Positions 34,824 through 44,793 of a DNA stretch of 64,000 nucleotides are shown here, piece by piece. Where the stretch lies: the NCBI RefSeq assembly GCF_000725885.1, contig NZ_JODR01000002.1, positions 1 to 64,000 on the forward strand, given 5' to 3'. The notes under the pieces are model-generated. The model was given only the letters and a program-made list of their open reading frames with translations, was not told the DNA's origin and searched no databases. A program made the position numbers and the translations under genes. Position 1 is the first letter of the stretch; each line of letters begins with the position of its first letter. The stretch is from Streptomyces albus subsp. albus. GTDB lineage: Bacteria; Actinomycetota; Actinomycetes; Streptomycetales; Streptomycetaceae.

Positions 34824-34871
34824 GCAGACTCCGTCGGGGACTTCGGGGGTCGTCCCCCCGGAGAATGCAGG

Positions 34872-35567
34872 CTACCGCGCCAGCCTGACACGCTCCCCGG
34901 GCTTGAGGTGTCCGTGTTCCGCGCCACCCGTTCCGGGACCGCCCTCGCCCAGCATCCGGCCGAAGAGGCCGAGGCCGTTGTCGTTGAGCAGCCCGTCGTG
35001 GACGTCCCAGACCTGCTCGGGGTCGACGGCGCGGACGTAGTCGAGGACCTCGGAGAACTTGTTCCAGGGGGCGTGCACGGGCAGCAGCAGGGTGTGCACG
35101 GGGCGCTCGGGCACGGTGAGCGCGTCGCCGGGGTGGAAGACCAGGCCGTCGACGACGAAGCCGATGTTGGTGATGCGCGGGATGTCGGGGTGGATGACGG
35201 CGTGCAGTTCGCCGTGCACCTCGACCCGGAAGCCGGCGGCCTCGAAGGTGTCACCGTTGCCGACGGTGTGGACGCGGCCGGGGAAGGCCCCGGAGATCTT
35301 CTCGGCGACGCTGCGCAGCGTCCAGATCTGCGCCTCGGGGTTGGCTTCCATGGCGGCGCGCAGCCGCAGCTCGTCGAAGTGGTCGGGGTGCTCGTGGGTG
35401 ACCAGCAGCGCGTCCGCGCCGAGTGCGGCTTCCTGCTCGCTGAAGCCGCCCGGGTCGATGACGAGGGTGCGGCCGTCCTTCTCCAGCCGGACGCAGGCGT
35501 GCCCCTTCTTGGTGAGGTCGATCGGGGCGGTCCCGGCGGCGTTCGCGTCAGTTCCCATGGGGCTCAT
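34872..35567 (-). CDS. Metallo-beta-lactamase-fold hydrolase (UlaG-like)
   Basis: 231 aa. Zinc motif T-H-E-H-P-D-H at about residues 55-61 after I-D-P-G-G-F, then H-T-V-G-N-G-D and V-F-H-P-G-D. The motif spacing is that of the UlaG/YtnP-like L-ascorbate-lactonase group of general MBL hydrolases. ATG at 35567 has GAGGGAGA upstream and lies within the end of the PcaL-like gene (20-bp overlap), so coupling is likely. Substrate unknown. Confidence 0.87.
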   Translation of the reverse strand: MSPMGTDANAAGTAPIDLTKKGHACVRLEKDGRTLVIDPGGFSEQEAALGADALLVTHEHPDHFDELRLRAAMEANPEAQIWTLRSVAEKISGAFPGRVHTVGNGDTFEAAGFRVEVHGELHAVIHPDIPRITNIGFVVDGLVFHPGDALTVPERPVHTLLLPVHAPWNKFSEVLDYVRAVDPEQVWDVHDGLLNDNGLGLFGRMLGEGGPGTGGAEHGHLKPGERVRLAR

Positions 35568-36846
35568 TCTCCCTCGCGGGCTGCCGGTGGTCCTCCAAGG
35601 TGGTCTCCTCGCGGATGACGCGTTGCGCGACGGCGAAGGCGGCGTTGGCGGCGGGCACCCCGCAGTAGACCGCGGTCTGGAGCAGCACTTCCTTGATCTC
35701 GTCGGGGGTGAGCCCGTTGCGCAGCGCGGCCCGGGTGTGGGTGCCCAGCTCGTCGTGGTGGCCGCGGGCCACGAGCGCGGTGAGGGTGATCACCGAGCGG
35801 GTGCGCCGGTCGATGCCGGTGCGGGTCCACACCTCGCCCCACGCGTACCGGGTGATGAAGTGCTGGAACTCCTCGGTGAAGGCGTCCGAGCCGGCCAGGG
35901 AGCGGTCGACGTGGGCGTCGCCGAGGACCTCGCGGCGGACTTTCATGCCGGTGTCGTAGGCGTCGGTGCGCAGTGCGACACGCTGGGGGGATTCCAGTTC
36001 GGCCACGGCCGAGACCTGGGGCGGGACGTGGGTGATGACGGGGGCCGGGGCCGGCGGTCCGGCGGCGGATTCCTGCCAGGTGGTGGTGAAGTGCCTGATG
36101 AGCAGGTCGGTGACGGCGCCGGGCTGCTCGACGGGGGTCAGATGGGAGGCGCCGGGGACGATGGCCAGCCGGGCGTCGTGGATGCCGGCGACCAGGGCCC
36201 GGGCCTCGGCGGGCGGGGTGACCTGGTCCTCGGCGCCGGCGACGACCAGCGTGCCCACTCCTATCCGGCCCAGGGCCTCCTTCGCGTCGAAGGAGGCGAG
36301 CGCTTCGCAGGCGGCGATGTAGCAGCCGGGGTCGGTGGTGCGGACCATCTGGATGGCCCATTCGACGATGGCGGGCTGCGCGGCGGCGAAGGCGGGGGTG
36401 AACCAGTGCTCGGGGGTGGTGCGGGCGATCGGGTCGAGGCCGTTGGTGCGGATGACCACGCCGCGCTGCCGCCAGCTGTCGGGGGTGGCGAACCGCGGCG
36501 AGGAGGAGATCAGCGCGAGCGAGGTGACGCGCTGGGGGGCGCGCAGCGCGAGCTGGATGCCGATGGCGCCGCCCAGGGCGCAGCCGGCGTAGCCGAAGCG
36601 TTCGACGCCGAGCCGGTCGAGGGTGGCCAGCAGCCGTTCGGCGAAGGCGTCGGTGGAGTCGGCGGAGTAGGCGGGTGAGCCGCCGTGGCCGGGCAGGTCG
36701 AAGCGGAGCACCCGCCAGTGCCGGGTGAGCTCGGGGATCTGCCGGTCCCACATGTGCCACGTGGTGCCGAGGGCGGGGCCGAGGACGAGTACCGGCGCGT
36801 CTTCGGGGCCGTCGGTCCGGTGCTGGAGCGTCTGGGCGGGGGTCAC
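35548..36846 (-). CDS. pcaL: PcaD-PcaC fusion (3-oxoadipate enol-lactonase / 4-carboxymuconolactone decarboxylase) with atypical elbow
   Basis: 432 aa, GTG start. Residues 1-260 form an alpha/beta hydrolase like PcaD; 300-430 are a carboxymuconolactone decarboxylase domain (V-R-R-E-V-L-G-D-A-H-V-D-R-S, then A-W-G-E-V-W-T-R and R-S-V-I-T-L-T-A-L-V-A-R). The fused form (PcaL) is known in streptomycetes and catalyses the last two lactone steps of the protocatechuate branch. The expected nucleophile Ser in the elbow is Ala90 (Y-A-G-C-A-L-G-G), although D207 and H235 remain. No other pca genes are in the window. Confidence 0.85.
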   Translation of the reverse strand: MTPAQTLQHRTDGPEDAPVLVLGPALGTTWHMWDRQIPELTRHWRVLRFDLPGHGGSPAYSADSTDAFAERLLATLDRLGVERFGYAGCALGGAIGIQLALRAPQRVTSLALISSSPRFATPDSWRQRGVVIRTNGLDPIARTTPEHWFTPAFAAAQPAIVEWAIQMVRTTDPGCYIAACEALASFDAKEALGRIGVGTLVVAGAEDQVTPPAEARALVAGIHDARLAIVPGASHLTPVEQPGAVTDLLIRHFTTTWQESAAGPPAPAPVITHVPPQVSAVAELESPQRVALRTDAYDTGMKVRREVLGDAHVDRSLAGSDAFTEEFQHFITRYAWGEVWTRTGIDRRTRSVITLTALVARGHHDELGTHTRAALRNGLTPDEIKEVLLQTAVYCGVPAANAAFAVAQRVIREETTLEDHRQPARENEPHGN

Positions 36847-36932
36847 CGTGCTTCACCTCGACGAGCGGACGTGCGGGACTGGGTTCGGGTCAGGCGGCCG
36901 TTACTCACGCGTTCACGCTACCGAGCCCGGCG

Positions 36933-36960
36933 CCGGGGCGCCTGCCCGGGGGCGCCCCGG
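36933..36960. terminator. Hairpin after the gene at 37023
   Basis: CCGGGGCGCC pairs perfectly with GGCGCCCCGG (10 bp, 8-base loop), 63 bp beyond the stop of the membrane-anchored protein and before the PcaL-like start. Confidence 0.5.
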
Positions 36961-37022
36961 AGAGGGGCCGGCGGGCCCGTCCGCGGGCAGTGGTGAAGGC
37001 CGCGTGGGCGCGCTGTGGAGGC

Positions 37023-37592
37023 TCAGAAGGCGGTGGTGGAGACGACGTAGACCCGGGGGCGTTTCTTGTACGTCATGTCCACGGTGATGGTCACGTCCGG
37101 TTTGCTCTTCGGCTGCTTGTAGACCGTGCTCCAGTAGTGGCTCTCGGGTTTCTCGAACCGCCAGCCGACCTCGGTGGCCATCCGGTCGCTGATGGCGACG
37201 TGGCCGGGCCGCAGCTTCGTGTAGTCGGTGCCCACGTCGTCCAGGAACTCCCGCAGCCGCTGGTCGCTGGTGCGGAACTGCACCCACATCGTGCTCTTCT
37301 TCCACGAGTTCGTCTCGTAGAAGCCCACCCGGGTCGCGGTGAGCGGCACCGGCACGTCGTAGATGCGCTGGCTCACTTTGGGGGGGTGGTTGTAGACGAG
37401 GTTGGTCGCCGCCGCGGCGCGCTCCTTGTCCTTGCCGCTGGCGCGGCTCTGGAACGCGGACTGGACCAGATAACCGGCCGGCAGCGCGATCAGCAGCACG
37501 ACGATCAGCAGCACGACGAGACGGTGCCGCGGCCGGTGGGGCGGGCGGTCGTACTGCGGGCGGGGGCGGGAGCTGTCATCCGTGTGCGGCAT
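37023..37592 (-). CDS. Membrane-anchored protein of unknown function
   Basis: 189 aa. A hydrophilic His/Pro/Arg-rich N-terminus (about 25 residues) precedes one membrane helix (L-V-V-L-L-I-V-V-L-L-I-A-L-P-A), and the remaining 140 residues should be outside the cell. The external part has repeated aromatic and Thr residues (V-G-F-Y-E-T-N-S-W-K-K-S-T-M-W-V-Q-F) and ends V-S-T-T-A-F. I do not recognise the domain. It lies 60 bp after the kinase stop on the same strand, so cotranscription is possible. Confidence 0.72.
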   Translation of the reverse strand: MPHTDDSSRPRPQYDRPPHRPRHRLVVLLIVVLLIALPAGYLVQSAFQSRASGKDKERAAAATNLVYNHPPKVSQRIYDVPVPLTATRVGFYETNSWKKSTMWVQFRTSDQRLREFLDDVGTDYTKLRPGHVAISDRMATEVGWRFEKPESHYWSTVYKQPKSKPDVTITVDMTYKKRPRVYVVSTTAF

Positions 37593-37652
37593 GGCGCTGG
37601 GCGTCTTCGGTGTCGGGGCGGATGTGGTGGTGGTTCGGCGGGGCCGCCGCGA

Positions 37653-38822
37653 TCACTGTCCGACGGCCCGGCGCAGGTTGTCGGCCGCGCGTTCGTAGCG
37701 TTCGTAGCGCTCCAGCCGGCGGCGGTTGGCTCGTCTGAACCTGCGGGCCACCAGCCGGGCGAGGTCGGCGGCACCGACCATACCGGCCTCGGGACCCAGC
37801 TGTGCCTTCACGATACGGGCCTCCGGCCGGTAGCCGCGGCCGGTCAGCTGGCGGCGGAACGCCTCCCGCGCCGGTTCGATCAGCAGTTCGTCGGCGGCGC
37901 TGACGCCGCCGCCGATCACGAAGCAGGAGGGGTCGAGGGCGGCGGCGAGGTTGGCGATGCCGACGCCGAGCCAGGAGCCGATCTCGTGGAACAGCTCCGT
38001 GCACATGGCGTCGCCGGAGCGGGCGAGTTCCGTGATGAGCGGGCCGGTGATGTCGCCGACCTGGCCGCCCACGCGGTCGATGATGCCGTACGCGACGGGC
38101 GACTCGGCGGCGGCCAGTTCCCGGGCCTCCCGCACCAGCGCGTTGCCCGAGCTGTACTGCTCCCAGCACCCTCGGTTGCCGCACGGGCAGCGGTGTCCGC
38201 CCGGCACCACCTGCATATGGCCGAATTCGCCGGCCACCCCGTACTTGCCGCGCTTGACCCGGCCGTCCTCCAGGATGGCGCCGCCGATGCCGGTACCCAG
38301 GGTGATCATGACGAGGTGGTCCTCGCCCCGGCCCGCGCCGAAGCGCCACTCCCCCCAGGCGGCGGTGTTGGCGTCGTTGTCGACCATCACCGGGACGGCC
38401 AGCCGTGCGGTCAGCGCGTCCTTGAGGGGCTCGTCGCGCCACGCCAGGTGGGGGGCGAACAGGACGCGGGAGCGGTTCGCGTCGATCCAGCCGGCCGCAC
38501 CGATGCCGACGGCGTGCACGTCGTGCCGGTCCGAGAGGTCCAGCACCAGTTCGGCGATGGTGTCCTCGACGACCTTGGGGCTCTTGGACTTCTCGGGCGT
38601 CTCGGCCCGCACCTTCTCCAGGATCGTTCCGTCAGCGTCCACGACGCCCGCCATGACCTTGGTGCCGCCGATGTCGATCCCGACGGTGGGGACGCGGGGC
38701 GCCGACAGGTGGGAGCGCCGCTCGCGGGTGCTGACGGTGCGCAGAACGCTGGCGCTGGGTGCGGTACGCCGTCGGTAGACCCTGTCTGCCCGGTCTGCTC
38801 GCTGGAAACTGTCCGCGTTCAA
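37653..38822 (-). CDS. ROK-family glucokinase
   Basis: 389 aa if started at the TTG at 38822; the N-terminal about 45 residues are non-conserved, so the real start may be a later GTG. ATP-binding V-G-I-D-I-G-G-T-K, catalytic D-N-D-A-N-T-A, and the zinc motif G-H-R-C-P-C-G-N-R-G-C-W-E-Q-Y define a ROK glucokinase. It phosphorylates glucose or a related sugar. It lies directly downstream of a sugar ABC importer on the same strand, which suggests it acts on the imported sugar. The C-terminus has a basic tail (R-R-F-R-R-A-N-R-R-R). Confidence 0.9.
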   Translation of the reverse strand: MNADSFQRADRADRVYRRRTAPSASVLRTVSTRERRSHLSAPRVPTVGIDIGGTKVMAGVVDADGTILEKVRAETPEKSKSPKVVEDTIAELVLDLSDRHDVHAVGIGAAGWIDANRSRVLFAPHLAWRDEPLKDALTARLAVPVMVDNDANTAAWGEWRFGAGRGEDHLVMITLGTGIGGAILEDGRVKRGKYGVAGEFGHMQVVPGGHRCPCGNRGCWEQYSSGNALVREARELAAAESPVAYGIIDRVGGQVGDITGPLITELARSGDAMCTELFHEIGSWLGVGIANLAAALDPSCFVIGGGVSAADELLIEPAREAFRRQLTGRGYRPEARIVKAQLGPEAGMVGAADLARLVARRFRRANRRRLERYERYERAADNLRRAVGQ

Positions 38823-38908
38823 GAGTGGTCGTCTCTCTGGGAGGGGTCTTACGGGCGGGCTCGATTCTGCCAGGGATCAACCGTACGTCCTGCGGTGCGG
38901 GGGTGCCG

Positions 38909-38937
38909 CCGGGTCCGTGCGCGGCGGCCGGACCCGG
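38909..38937. terminator. Hairpin between the ABC operon and the glucokinase
   Basis: CCGGGTCCG and CGGACCCGG pair perfectly (9 bp, 11-base loop), 96 bp past the ATPase stop, in a 210-bp gap full of GC-rich dyads. It may end or attenuate the importer operon. Confidence 0.5.
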
Positions 38938-39032
38938 CGCTCCGGCGGCCTCCGGGCCGCGTCCGCCGGACACTGCGGCGACGGCGCCGCGCCCCGCGGC
39001 GGGACGCGGCACGGGGCTCGGCCAGGGCGCGG

Positions 39033-39838
<806 letters not shown>

Positions 39839-39842
<4 letters not shown>

Positions 39843-40963
39843 CGGGTCGCCTCCGCCCGCTTCCGGATCCACGCGTTCAGCAGCGTCGCGAGCAGCAGCA
39901 TCGCGCCGAGGAAGAACTTGAACCAGTCCGGGTTCCACTGCGCGTAGACGATGCCCTTGTTGGCCATGCCGAAGATGAGCGCGCCGACGGCCGCGCCGAT
40001 CGCCGAACCGTAGCCGCCGGTGAGCAGGCAGCCGCCGATGACGGCGGCGGCGATGTAGATCAGCTCGTTGCCGACGCCCTCGGAGGACTGCACGGTGTCG
40101 TAGTTGAACAGCAGGTGCTGGCCGGAGATCCAGGCCGCGAAGGCGACCCCGAGATACAGGCCGATCTTGGTACGGGCCACCGGGACGCCGACCGCGCGGG
40201 CCGCGTCCACCCCGCCGCCGACGGCGAAGATCCAGTTGCCGGCCCGGGTCCGCAGCAGGATCCAGGTCGCGACCGCCACCAGCAGCAGCCACCACAGGAC
40301 GGTGATCTGGAGGTGGGCACCGCCGATGGTCACGGAGGACGCGAAGACGGCGCGGGCCGAGTCGAAGCCCTCCATGTCGCTGATGCTCTTGGTGGCGACC
40401 GTGCCGCTGATCAGTTTGGTGAGTCCGAGATTGAGGCCGGTCAGCATCAGGAAGGTGGCCAGCGTGATGATGAAACTGGGCAGTTTCGTCCGGGTGAGCA
40501 TGAACCCGTTGAAGAAGCCGATCGCCAGGGTGACCAGCAAGGACACCCCGACGCCCACCCAGGTGTTGGCGGTCATCTGGTAGCTGAACATCGAGGAGAC
40601 GAGCGCCGAGGAGGTGACCATCACCCCGGTGGACAGGTCGAACTCGCCGCCGATCATCAGCAGCGCCACCGGCACCGCCATGATCCCGATGGTGGACGAG
40701 AAGTACAGGACGGTGGAGAGGCTGGAGGTCCGCAGGAAGCTGTCGGCGATCAGCGAGAAGAAGACGAACAGCGCGACGGCGCCGACCACGGCGCCCAGCT
40801 CGGGCCGCCGCAGCAGCCGTACGGGCAGCGGGCGGTGCGCCGGCCGCTCCGCCTCGCTCCCGGCCGAGGGGGCGGGAGCCGTGCCGGAAGGGCCGCCGGG
40901 CTGCCGGGCGCCGGAGCCCTCCTCGGTTCCGCCGGTGTTGCCGGGTCCGGTCGTGACCGTCAT
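39839..40963 (-). CDS. Sugar ABC transporter permease (RbsC family)
   Basis: 374 aa with about 10 membrane helices after a 50-residue Pro/Gly-rich N-terminus. [11 protein letters not shown] and [17 protein letters not shown] are typical of branched/ribose-type permeases. ATG overlaps the binding-protein stop, and its own stop overlaps the ATPase. Confidence 0.92.
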
Positions 40964-41997
40964 CGGGTGCCTCGCTCGGTCAGCTTCTCCAGCTTGCCCG
41001 CGTCCTTCTTGGTGAGGATCTGCGGGCCGGTGAGCACCGGCTTGCCGCCGCCCAGCATGTCGGCGTTGTAGCGGTGCAGCCACAGCAGGTCGACGGCCTC
41101 GTAGCCCTGGAGGTAGGGCTGCTGGTCGACGGCGAAACCGATGGTGCCGTCCTTGAGGCCGGAGGCCACCTTGGCGTTGAGGTCGAAGGTGTCGACCTCC
41201 GCGTCGCTGCCGGCCTCCTTCTTGGCCTCGGCAGCGGTGGCGGCGAAGGGCGCGCCGAGGGTGACGACGGTGTCCACCTTCTTGTCGGACTGGAGCTTGG
41301 CCTCCACGGAGGACTTGACGCCCGGCATGTTGGTGCCGTCCACGTACAGGTTCTCGACCTTGCCGTCGAAGGTCTTCTTGACGCCGTCGCAGCGCTGCTC
41401 GTGGCCGACGTTGCCCTGCTCGTGGAGGATGCAGAGGGCCTTCTTCTTCCCGCGTTCGTTCAGTTCGCGGCCCACCGCCTCACCGGCGACGGTCTCGTCC
41501 TGGCCGATGTGGGTCAGGGCGCCGAAAGCGCGGGAGACCTCCTGGCCCGAGTTGATGGTGATGACCGGAATGCCCGCCTTGACCGCCCTTTTCACCACGC
41601 TCTTCATGGCGTCCGGCTTGGCGAGGGTGACGATCAGGCCGTCCACCTTCTTGTCGATCGCCGTCTGCACGAGCTGCGCCTGGCGGCCGGCTTCCTTGTC
41701 GTGCGAGTAGAGGAACTCGATGTTGTCCTTGGCCGCGGCCTGGCGCGCGCCCTCCTGCACGATGTCCCAGTAGGTGTCGCCGTCACCGGAGTGGGTGACC
41801 ATCGCGAACTTCCAGCGGGGCGTCGTCACATTGGCCTTGCCGGACGCGGCCTGCTGCCGCGCCTCCTCGGCCCGCTTCCCGCCGGTGCTGCTGCATCCCG
41901 CGAGCGAGGCCGTCACGGCGAGCACCGCCGCCGCCATGACCCCCATCGCGCGTATGGATCTGCGGGACGTACGGGACCTCTCCCGGGACCTGTGCAC
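40960..41997 (-). CDS. Sugar ABC transporter substrate-binding lipoprotein
   Basis: 345 aa, GTG start. Twin Arg-rich start, hydrophobic core and lipobox S-L-A-G-C-S at about residue 36. The rest is a periplasmic-binding-protein-like fold of the RbsB class: [25 protein letters not shown] and D-Q-Q-P-Y-L-Q-G-Y. Ligand is a sugar or cyclitol, not identifiable from sequence. First gene of the operon; an in-frame upstream GTG at 42009 is less likely. Confidence 0.91.
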   Translation of the reverse strand: MHRSRERSRTSRRSIRAMGVMAAAVLAVTASLAGCSSTGGKRAEEARQQAASGKANVTTPRWKFAMVTHSGDGDTYWDIVQEGARQAAAKDNIEFLYSHDKEAGRQAQLVQTAIDKKVDGLIVTLAKPDAMKSVVKRAVKAGIPVITINSGQEVSRAFGALTHIGQDETVAGEAVGRELNERGKKKALCILHEQGNVGHEQRCDGVKKTFDGKVENLYVDGTNMPGVKSSVEAKLQSDKKVDTVVTLGAPFAATAAEAKKEAGSDAEVDTFDLNAKVASGLKDGTIGFAVDQQPYLQGYEAVDLLWLHRYNADMLGGGKPVLTGPQILTKKDAGKLEKLTERGTR

Positions 41998-42020
41998 GCT
42001 GGCCACCTGTTCTGCTCTCT

Positions 42021-42040
42021 CGGTACGGATCGGTACGGAC
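42021..42040. promoter_or_regulatory. Tandem 10-bp repeat upstream of the sugar importer
   Basis: CGGTACGGAT followed directly by CGGTACGGAC, 24-43 bp before the binding-protein start. One helical turn spacing suits an operator or could affect the leader. Confidence 0.35.
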
Positions 42041-42218
42041 TGCGGACGCTGCCGAAAAGCCCCCGGATCTTCGCACAAGTATCCGTCACCGTGGCGGGAA
42101 ACCGACCGACGGGTCCGCACCGGCCCCCGCCGCCGTCCCCTCCGGCCGCCCGCCCTCCTTGTAGCCGCGCGGCCGGTGCCCGTCAATGGCCGGGGCGCCC
42201 GCCCGAGGACGGCACCGG

Positions 42219-42974
42219 TCAGGGGCGCACCAGCAGCTGGAACTCGAAGGAGTAGCGCGAGGCCCGGTAGAGGTGCGAGCCGTACTCGACGGGGCGCCCG
42301 GTGTCGTCGTAGGCGGTGCGCCGCATGGTCAGCAGCGGGGCCCCGGCGGGCTCCCCCAGCAGTTCGGCCTCGGCCGTACCGGCGCTGCGGGCGCCCACGG
42401 TCTGCCGGGCGGAGTGCAGCGTCACCCCGGCCGTGCGCATCAGGCGGTAGAGGCCGGTGGACTCCAGATCGGCCCCCTCCGCGGGCAGCAGATCGGCGGG
42501 CAGGTGGTTGCGCATGTAGGCCATCGGCTCGCCGTGGGTCAGACGCAGCCGCTCCACCCGCCGCACCTGGGTGCCCTCGGGCACCGACAGCGCCGCGGCG
42601 ACCTCGGCCGTCGCCTCCTCCACGGTGTCGCGCAGCACACGGGTGGCGGGGCGCTGCCCGGCGGCCTCCAGATCGTCGTAGAGGCTGCTCAGCTCCATGG
42701 GGCGCTTGACCTGGCTGTGCACGACCTGGGTGCCGATGCCGCGCCGGCGCACGAGCAGCCCCTTGTCCACCAGCGACTGGATGGCCTGCCGGACGGTGGG
42801 ACGGGAGAGCCCGAGGCGGCCGGCGAGGTCGATCTCGTTCCCCAGCAGGCTGCCCGGCGCCAGCGCGCCCTGCTCGATGGCGCTCTCCAGCTGCTGGGAG
42901 AGCTGGAAGTAGAGCGGCACGGGGCTCGCGCGGTCCACACTCAGCGGCAGGTCCACCGGATCATTCTTGGCCAC
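42219..42974 (-). CDS. GntR-family (HutC subfamily) transcriptional regulator
   Basis: 251 aa, GTG start. Winged helix: P-L-Y-F-Q-L-S-Q-Q-L, then E-I-D-L-A-G-R-L-G-L-S-R-P-T-V-R-Q-A-I-Q-S-L-V-D-K-G-L-L-V-R-R-R-G-I-G-T. The C-terminal UTRA domain (Y-D-D-L-E-A-A-G ... E-R-L-R-L-T-H-G-E-P-M-A) binds small effectors, often sugars. Located just upstream of the sugar importer on the same strand and divergent from the Gfo/Idh gene; it probably controls one or both. A dyad at 43022-43041 lies between the divergent genes. Confidence 0.92.
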   Translation of the reverse strand: MAKNDPVDLPLSVDRASPVPLYFQLSQQLESAIEQGALAPGSLLGNEIDLAGRLGLSRPTVRQAIQSLVDKGLLVRRRGIGTQVVHSQVKRPMELSSLYDDLEAAGQRPATRVLRDTVEEATAEVAAALSVPEGTQVRRVERLRLTHGEPMAYMRNHLPADLLPAEGADLESTGLYRLMRTAGVTLHSARQTVGARSAGTAEAELLGEPAGAPLLTMRRTAYDDTGRPVEYGSHLYRASRYSFEFQLLVRP

Positions 42975-43021
42975 GGTGGGAGCGTAGTGGTCTTCTGCGC
43001 GACCGGAAACCATACATTCGA

Positions 43022-43041
43022 TTGTCAGGACGAAATGACAA
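43022..43041. promoter_or_regulatory. Inverted repeat between divergent gntR and Gfo/Idh genes
   Basis: TTGTCA (43022-43027) and TGACAA (43036-43041) form a perfect 6-bp inverted repeat with an 8-bp spacer. It lies 48 bp before the regulator start and 41 bp before the dehydrogenase start, a good place for a shared operator. Confidence 0.5.
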
Positions 43042-43081
43042 CGCGTTGACACGGTGCGGCACGGGGCGACAGCGTAGGGTC

Positions 43082-44095
43082 ATGCGCATCGGACTCGTCG
43101 GCGCCGGCCGGACCGGCACCCTGCACGCCCGCACCCTCAGCGCGCACCCCGAGGTGACCGAACTGGTCGTCGCGGACGCGGATCCGATGCGTGCCGTCGA
43201 GGCCGCCGCCGCGCTCGACGCTACCCCGGTGCCGGGCGTACGCGAACTGCTGGAGCTGGACATCCACGCCCTCGTCGTGGCCACCGCACCCGAGGCGCAG
43301 GCCGGGCTGCTGACGGCCGCGGCCCGGCGCGGGCTGCCCGCCTTCTGCGAGACGCCGCTGGCGCCCGACGCGGAAGGCACCCGGGAGGTGCTGGCCGAGG
43401 TCGCCGCGGCCGGCACCCTGCTCCAGGCCGGCTTCCCCCGGCGGTTCGACGCGGGGCACGCCGCCGCCCGGGACGCCGTACGCTCCGGGCGGCTGGGACG
43501 GCTGCACACGGTGCGCGCCCTCACCTCGGCGCCCACACCGCCGTTCACCGGGCACGCGCCCTGCCCCGGAGGGCTCTTCCGGCACTGCCTCGTCCACGAC
43601 ATCGACGCCGTCCGGTGGGTGACCGGACGCGAGATCGTCTCCGTCTACGCCACCGGCGCACCCGGCGGCGCGGACGGCGGGGAGCGGGAGACGCAGCCCG
43701 ACACGGTCGCCACCCTCCTCACCCTGGACGACGGCGGACTGTGCACCCTGACCGGCACCCGCCGCAACGGAGCCGGCTACGACATGCGGATGGAACTGGC
43801 CGGCGAACGGGACCAGATCGCCGTCGGACTGGACGTGCACACCCCGCTCAGCTCCGTCGAGCCGGCCGCGCCGCCCGGGGTCGCCGAGCGGGCGTGGCCC
43901 GGCTTCCTCGACCGCTTCGGCCCCGCGTACGAGGCGCAGCTCGCCGCCTTCGTCCGCGCGCTGCGCGGTCAGATCCCCAACCCGTGCGACGGCCGGCAGG
44001 CCCTGGCCGCCGTCCTGGTCGCGGAGAGCTGCGAACGCTCCCGCCTCACCGGTGCCCCGGTGCGGCCGGCCGCCTTGGACTCCGTACCCCTGTGA
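43082..44095 (+). CDS. Gfo/Idh/MocA-family oxidoreductase
   Basis: 337 aa. Rossmann motif I-G-L-V-G-A-G-R-T-G-T-L-H-A-R at the very start, E-T-P-L-A-P at the C-terminal end of the nucleotide domain (replacing the more usual E-K-P), then H-D-I-D-A-V-R-W in the substrate domain with the catalytic His/Asp pair. NAD(P)-dependent dehydrogenase of sugars or inositol. Divergent from GntR. Only a weak purine run precedes the ATG, but the Rossmann sequence fixes the start. Confidence 0.9.
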   Translation: MRIGLVGAGRTGTLHARTLSAHPEVTELVVADADPMRAVEAAAALDATPVPGVRELLELDIHALVVATAPEAQAGLLTAAARRGLPAFCETPLAPDAEGTREVLAEVAAAGTLLQAGFPRRFDAGHAAARDAVRSGRLGRLHTVRALTSAPTPPFTGHAPCPGGLFRHCLVHDIDAVRWVTGREIVSVYATGAPGGADGGERETQPDTVATLLTLDDGGLCTLTGTRRNGAGYDMRMELAGERDQIAVGLDVHTPLSSVEPAAPPGVAERAWPGFLDRFGPAYEAQLAAFVRALRGQIPNPCDGRQALAAVLVAESCERSRLTGAPVRPAALDSVPL

Positions 44096-44125
44096 CGTCG
44101 CCGCGAGGCCGCGCCGGCGTCACAG
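44090..44125. terminator. Hairpin spanning both stop codons
   Basis: CTGTGACG (44090-44097) pairs with CGTCACAG (44118-44125); each arm contains a stop codon of one of the two convergent genes. Likely bidirectional terminator. Confidence 0.6.
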
Positions 44126-44614
44126 CCGTTTGACCATGAACACGCACGCGTCCGCGACCCGGTGGGCCACCCCGGCGCCGTCCTCGTAGCTCCAGCAGTC
44201 CAGGTACGGCAGCGAGGGCCGGTAGCCGAGCCGCTGGTACAGCGCGTGCGCGCGGGGGTTGTTCTTCTCGACGCCCAGCCCGATGGCCCGGCACTCGCGC
44301 TGGGCGGCCAGCCGCTCCGCCTCACGGATGAGGGCGGTACCGATGCCCTGCGAGCGCAGGATCTCCGGCCAGACCCCGAGCCCGTTCACCTCCGGACAGC
44401 CGGGATGGGCGGCCCGCACCTCGGGGGCCTCGCACCCCTCCCAGCGGACCTCGCAACTGCCCACCGGGACCCGTTCGCGCCAGGCGACGAGGAAGGTGCC
44501 GCGGCCCTCGCGCTGACGCGCGTAGCGGGCCGAGTGGTGCGAGGTCGCACTGCGGGACGGCATGTGCTGGTCGAGGAGTTCGACATCTTCTTCCCGGCAC
44601 TGGCTGATCCGCAT
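44120..44614 (-). CDS. GNAT-family N-acetyltransferase
   Basis: 164 aa. Acetyl-CoA motif R-S-Q-G-I-G-T-A-L-I at about residues 88-97 preceded by V-W-P-E-I-L, followed by G-L-G-V-E-K-N-N-P-R-A-H-A-L-Y-Q-R-L-G-Y. This is the ordinary GNAT fold; substrate not determinable. Immediately before a convergent stop and its hairpin. Confidence 0.85.
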   Translation of the reverse strand: MRISQCREEDVELLDQHMPSRSATSHHSARYARQREGRGTFLVAWRERVPVGSCEVRWEGCEAPEVRAAHPGCPEVNGLGVWPEILRSQGIGTALIREAERLAAQRECRAIGLGVEKNNPRAHALYQRLGYRPSLPYLDCWSYEDGAGVAHRVADACVFMVKRL

Positions 44615-44793
44615 ACACGTACCCTACGCAGCCCGTCGGCGGCGCAGGGCACGTGTCGGCAACCTCCCCGGAACCCGCGTAAGCGTGTCCTTCGGCCCAC
44701 CGGACGACCGCCAGCGGAGCGGCCCCTTCCCCTTCGTGTTCCCCTTCGTGTGGGGCCGCCTCGTACGAGTGAGCCCGCCCCGGCGGCTGCCGC

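Noticed and set aside
35548..36846. A protocatechuate catabolic cluster
   Set aside because: Only the PcaDC fusion is present; neighbours are unrelated.
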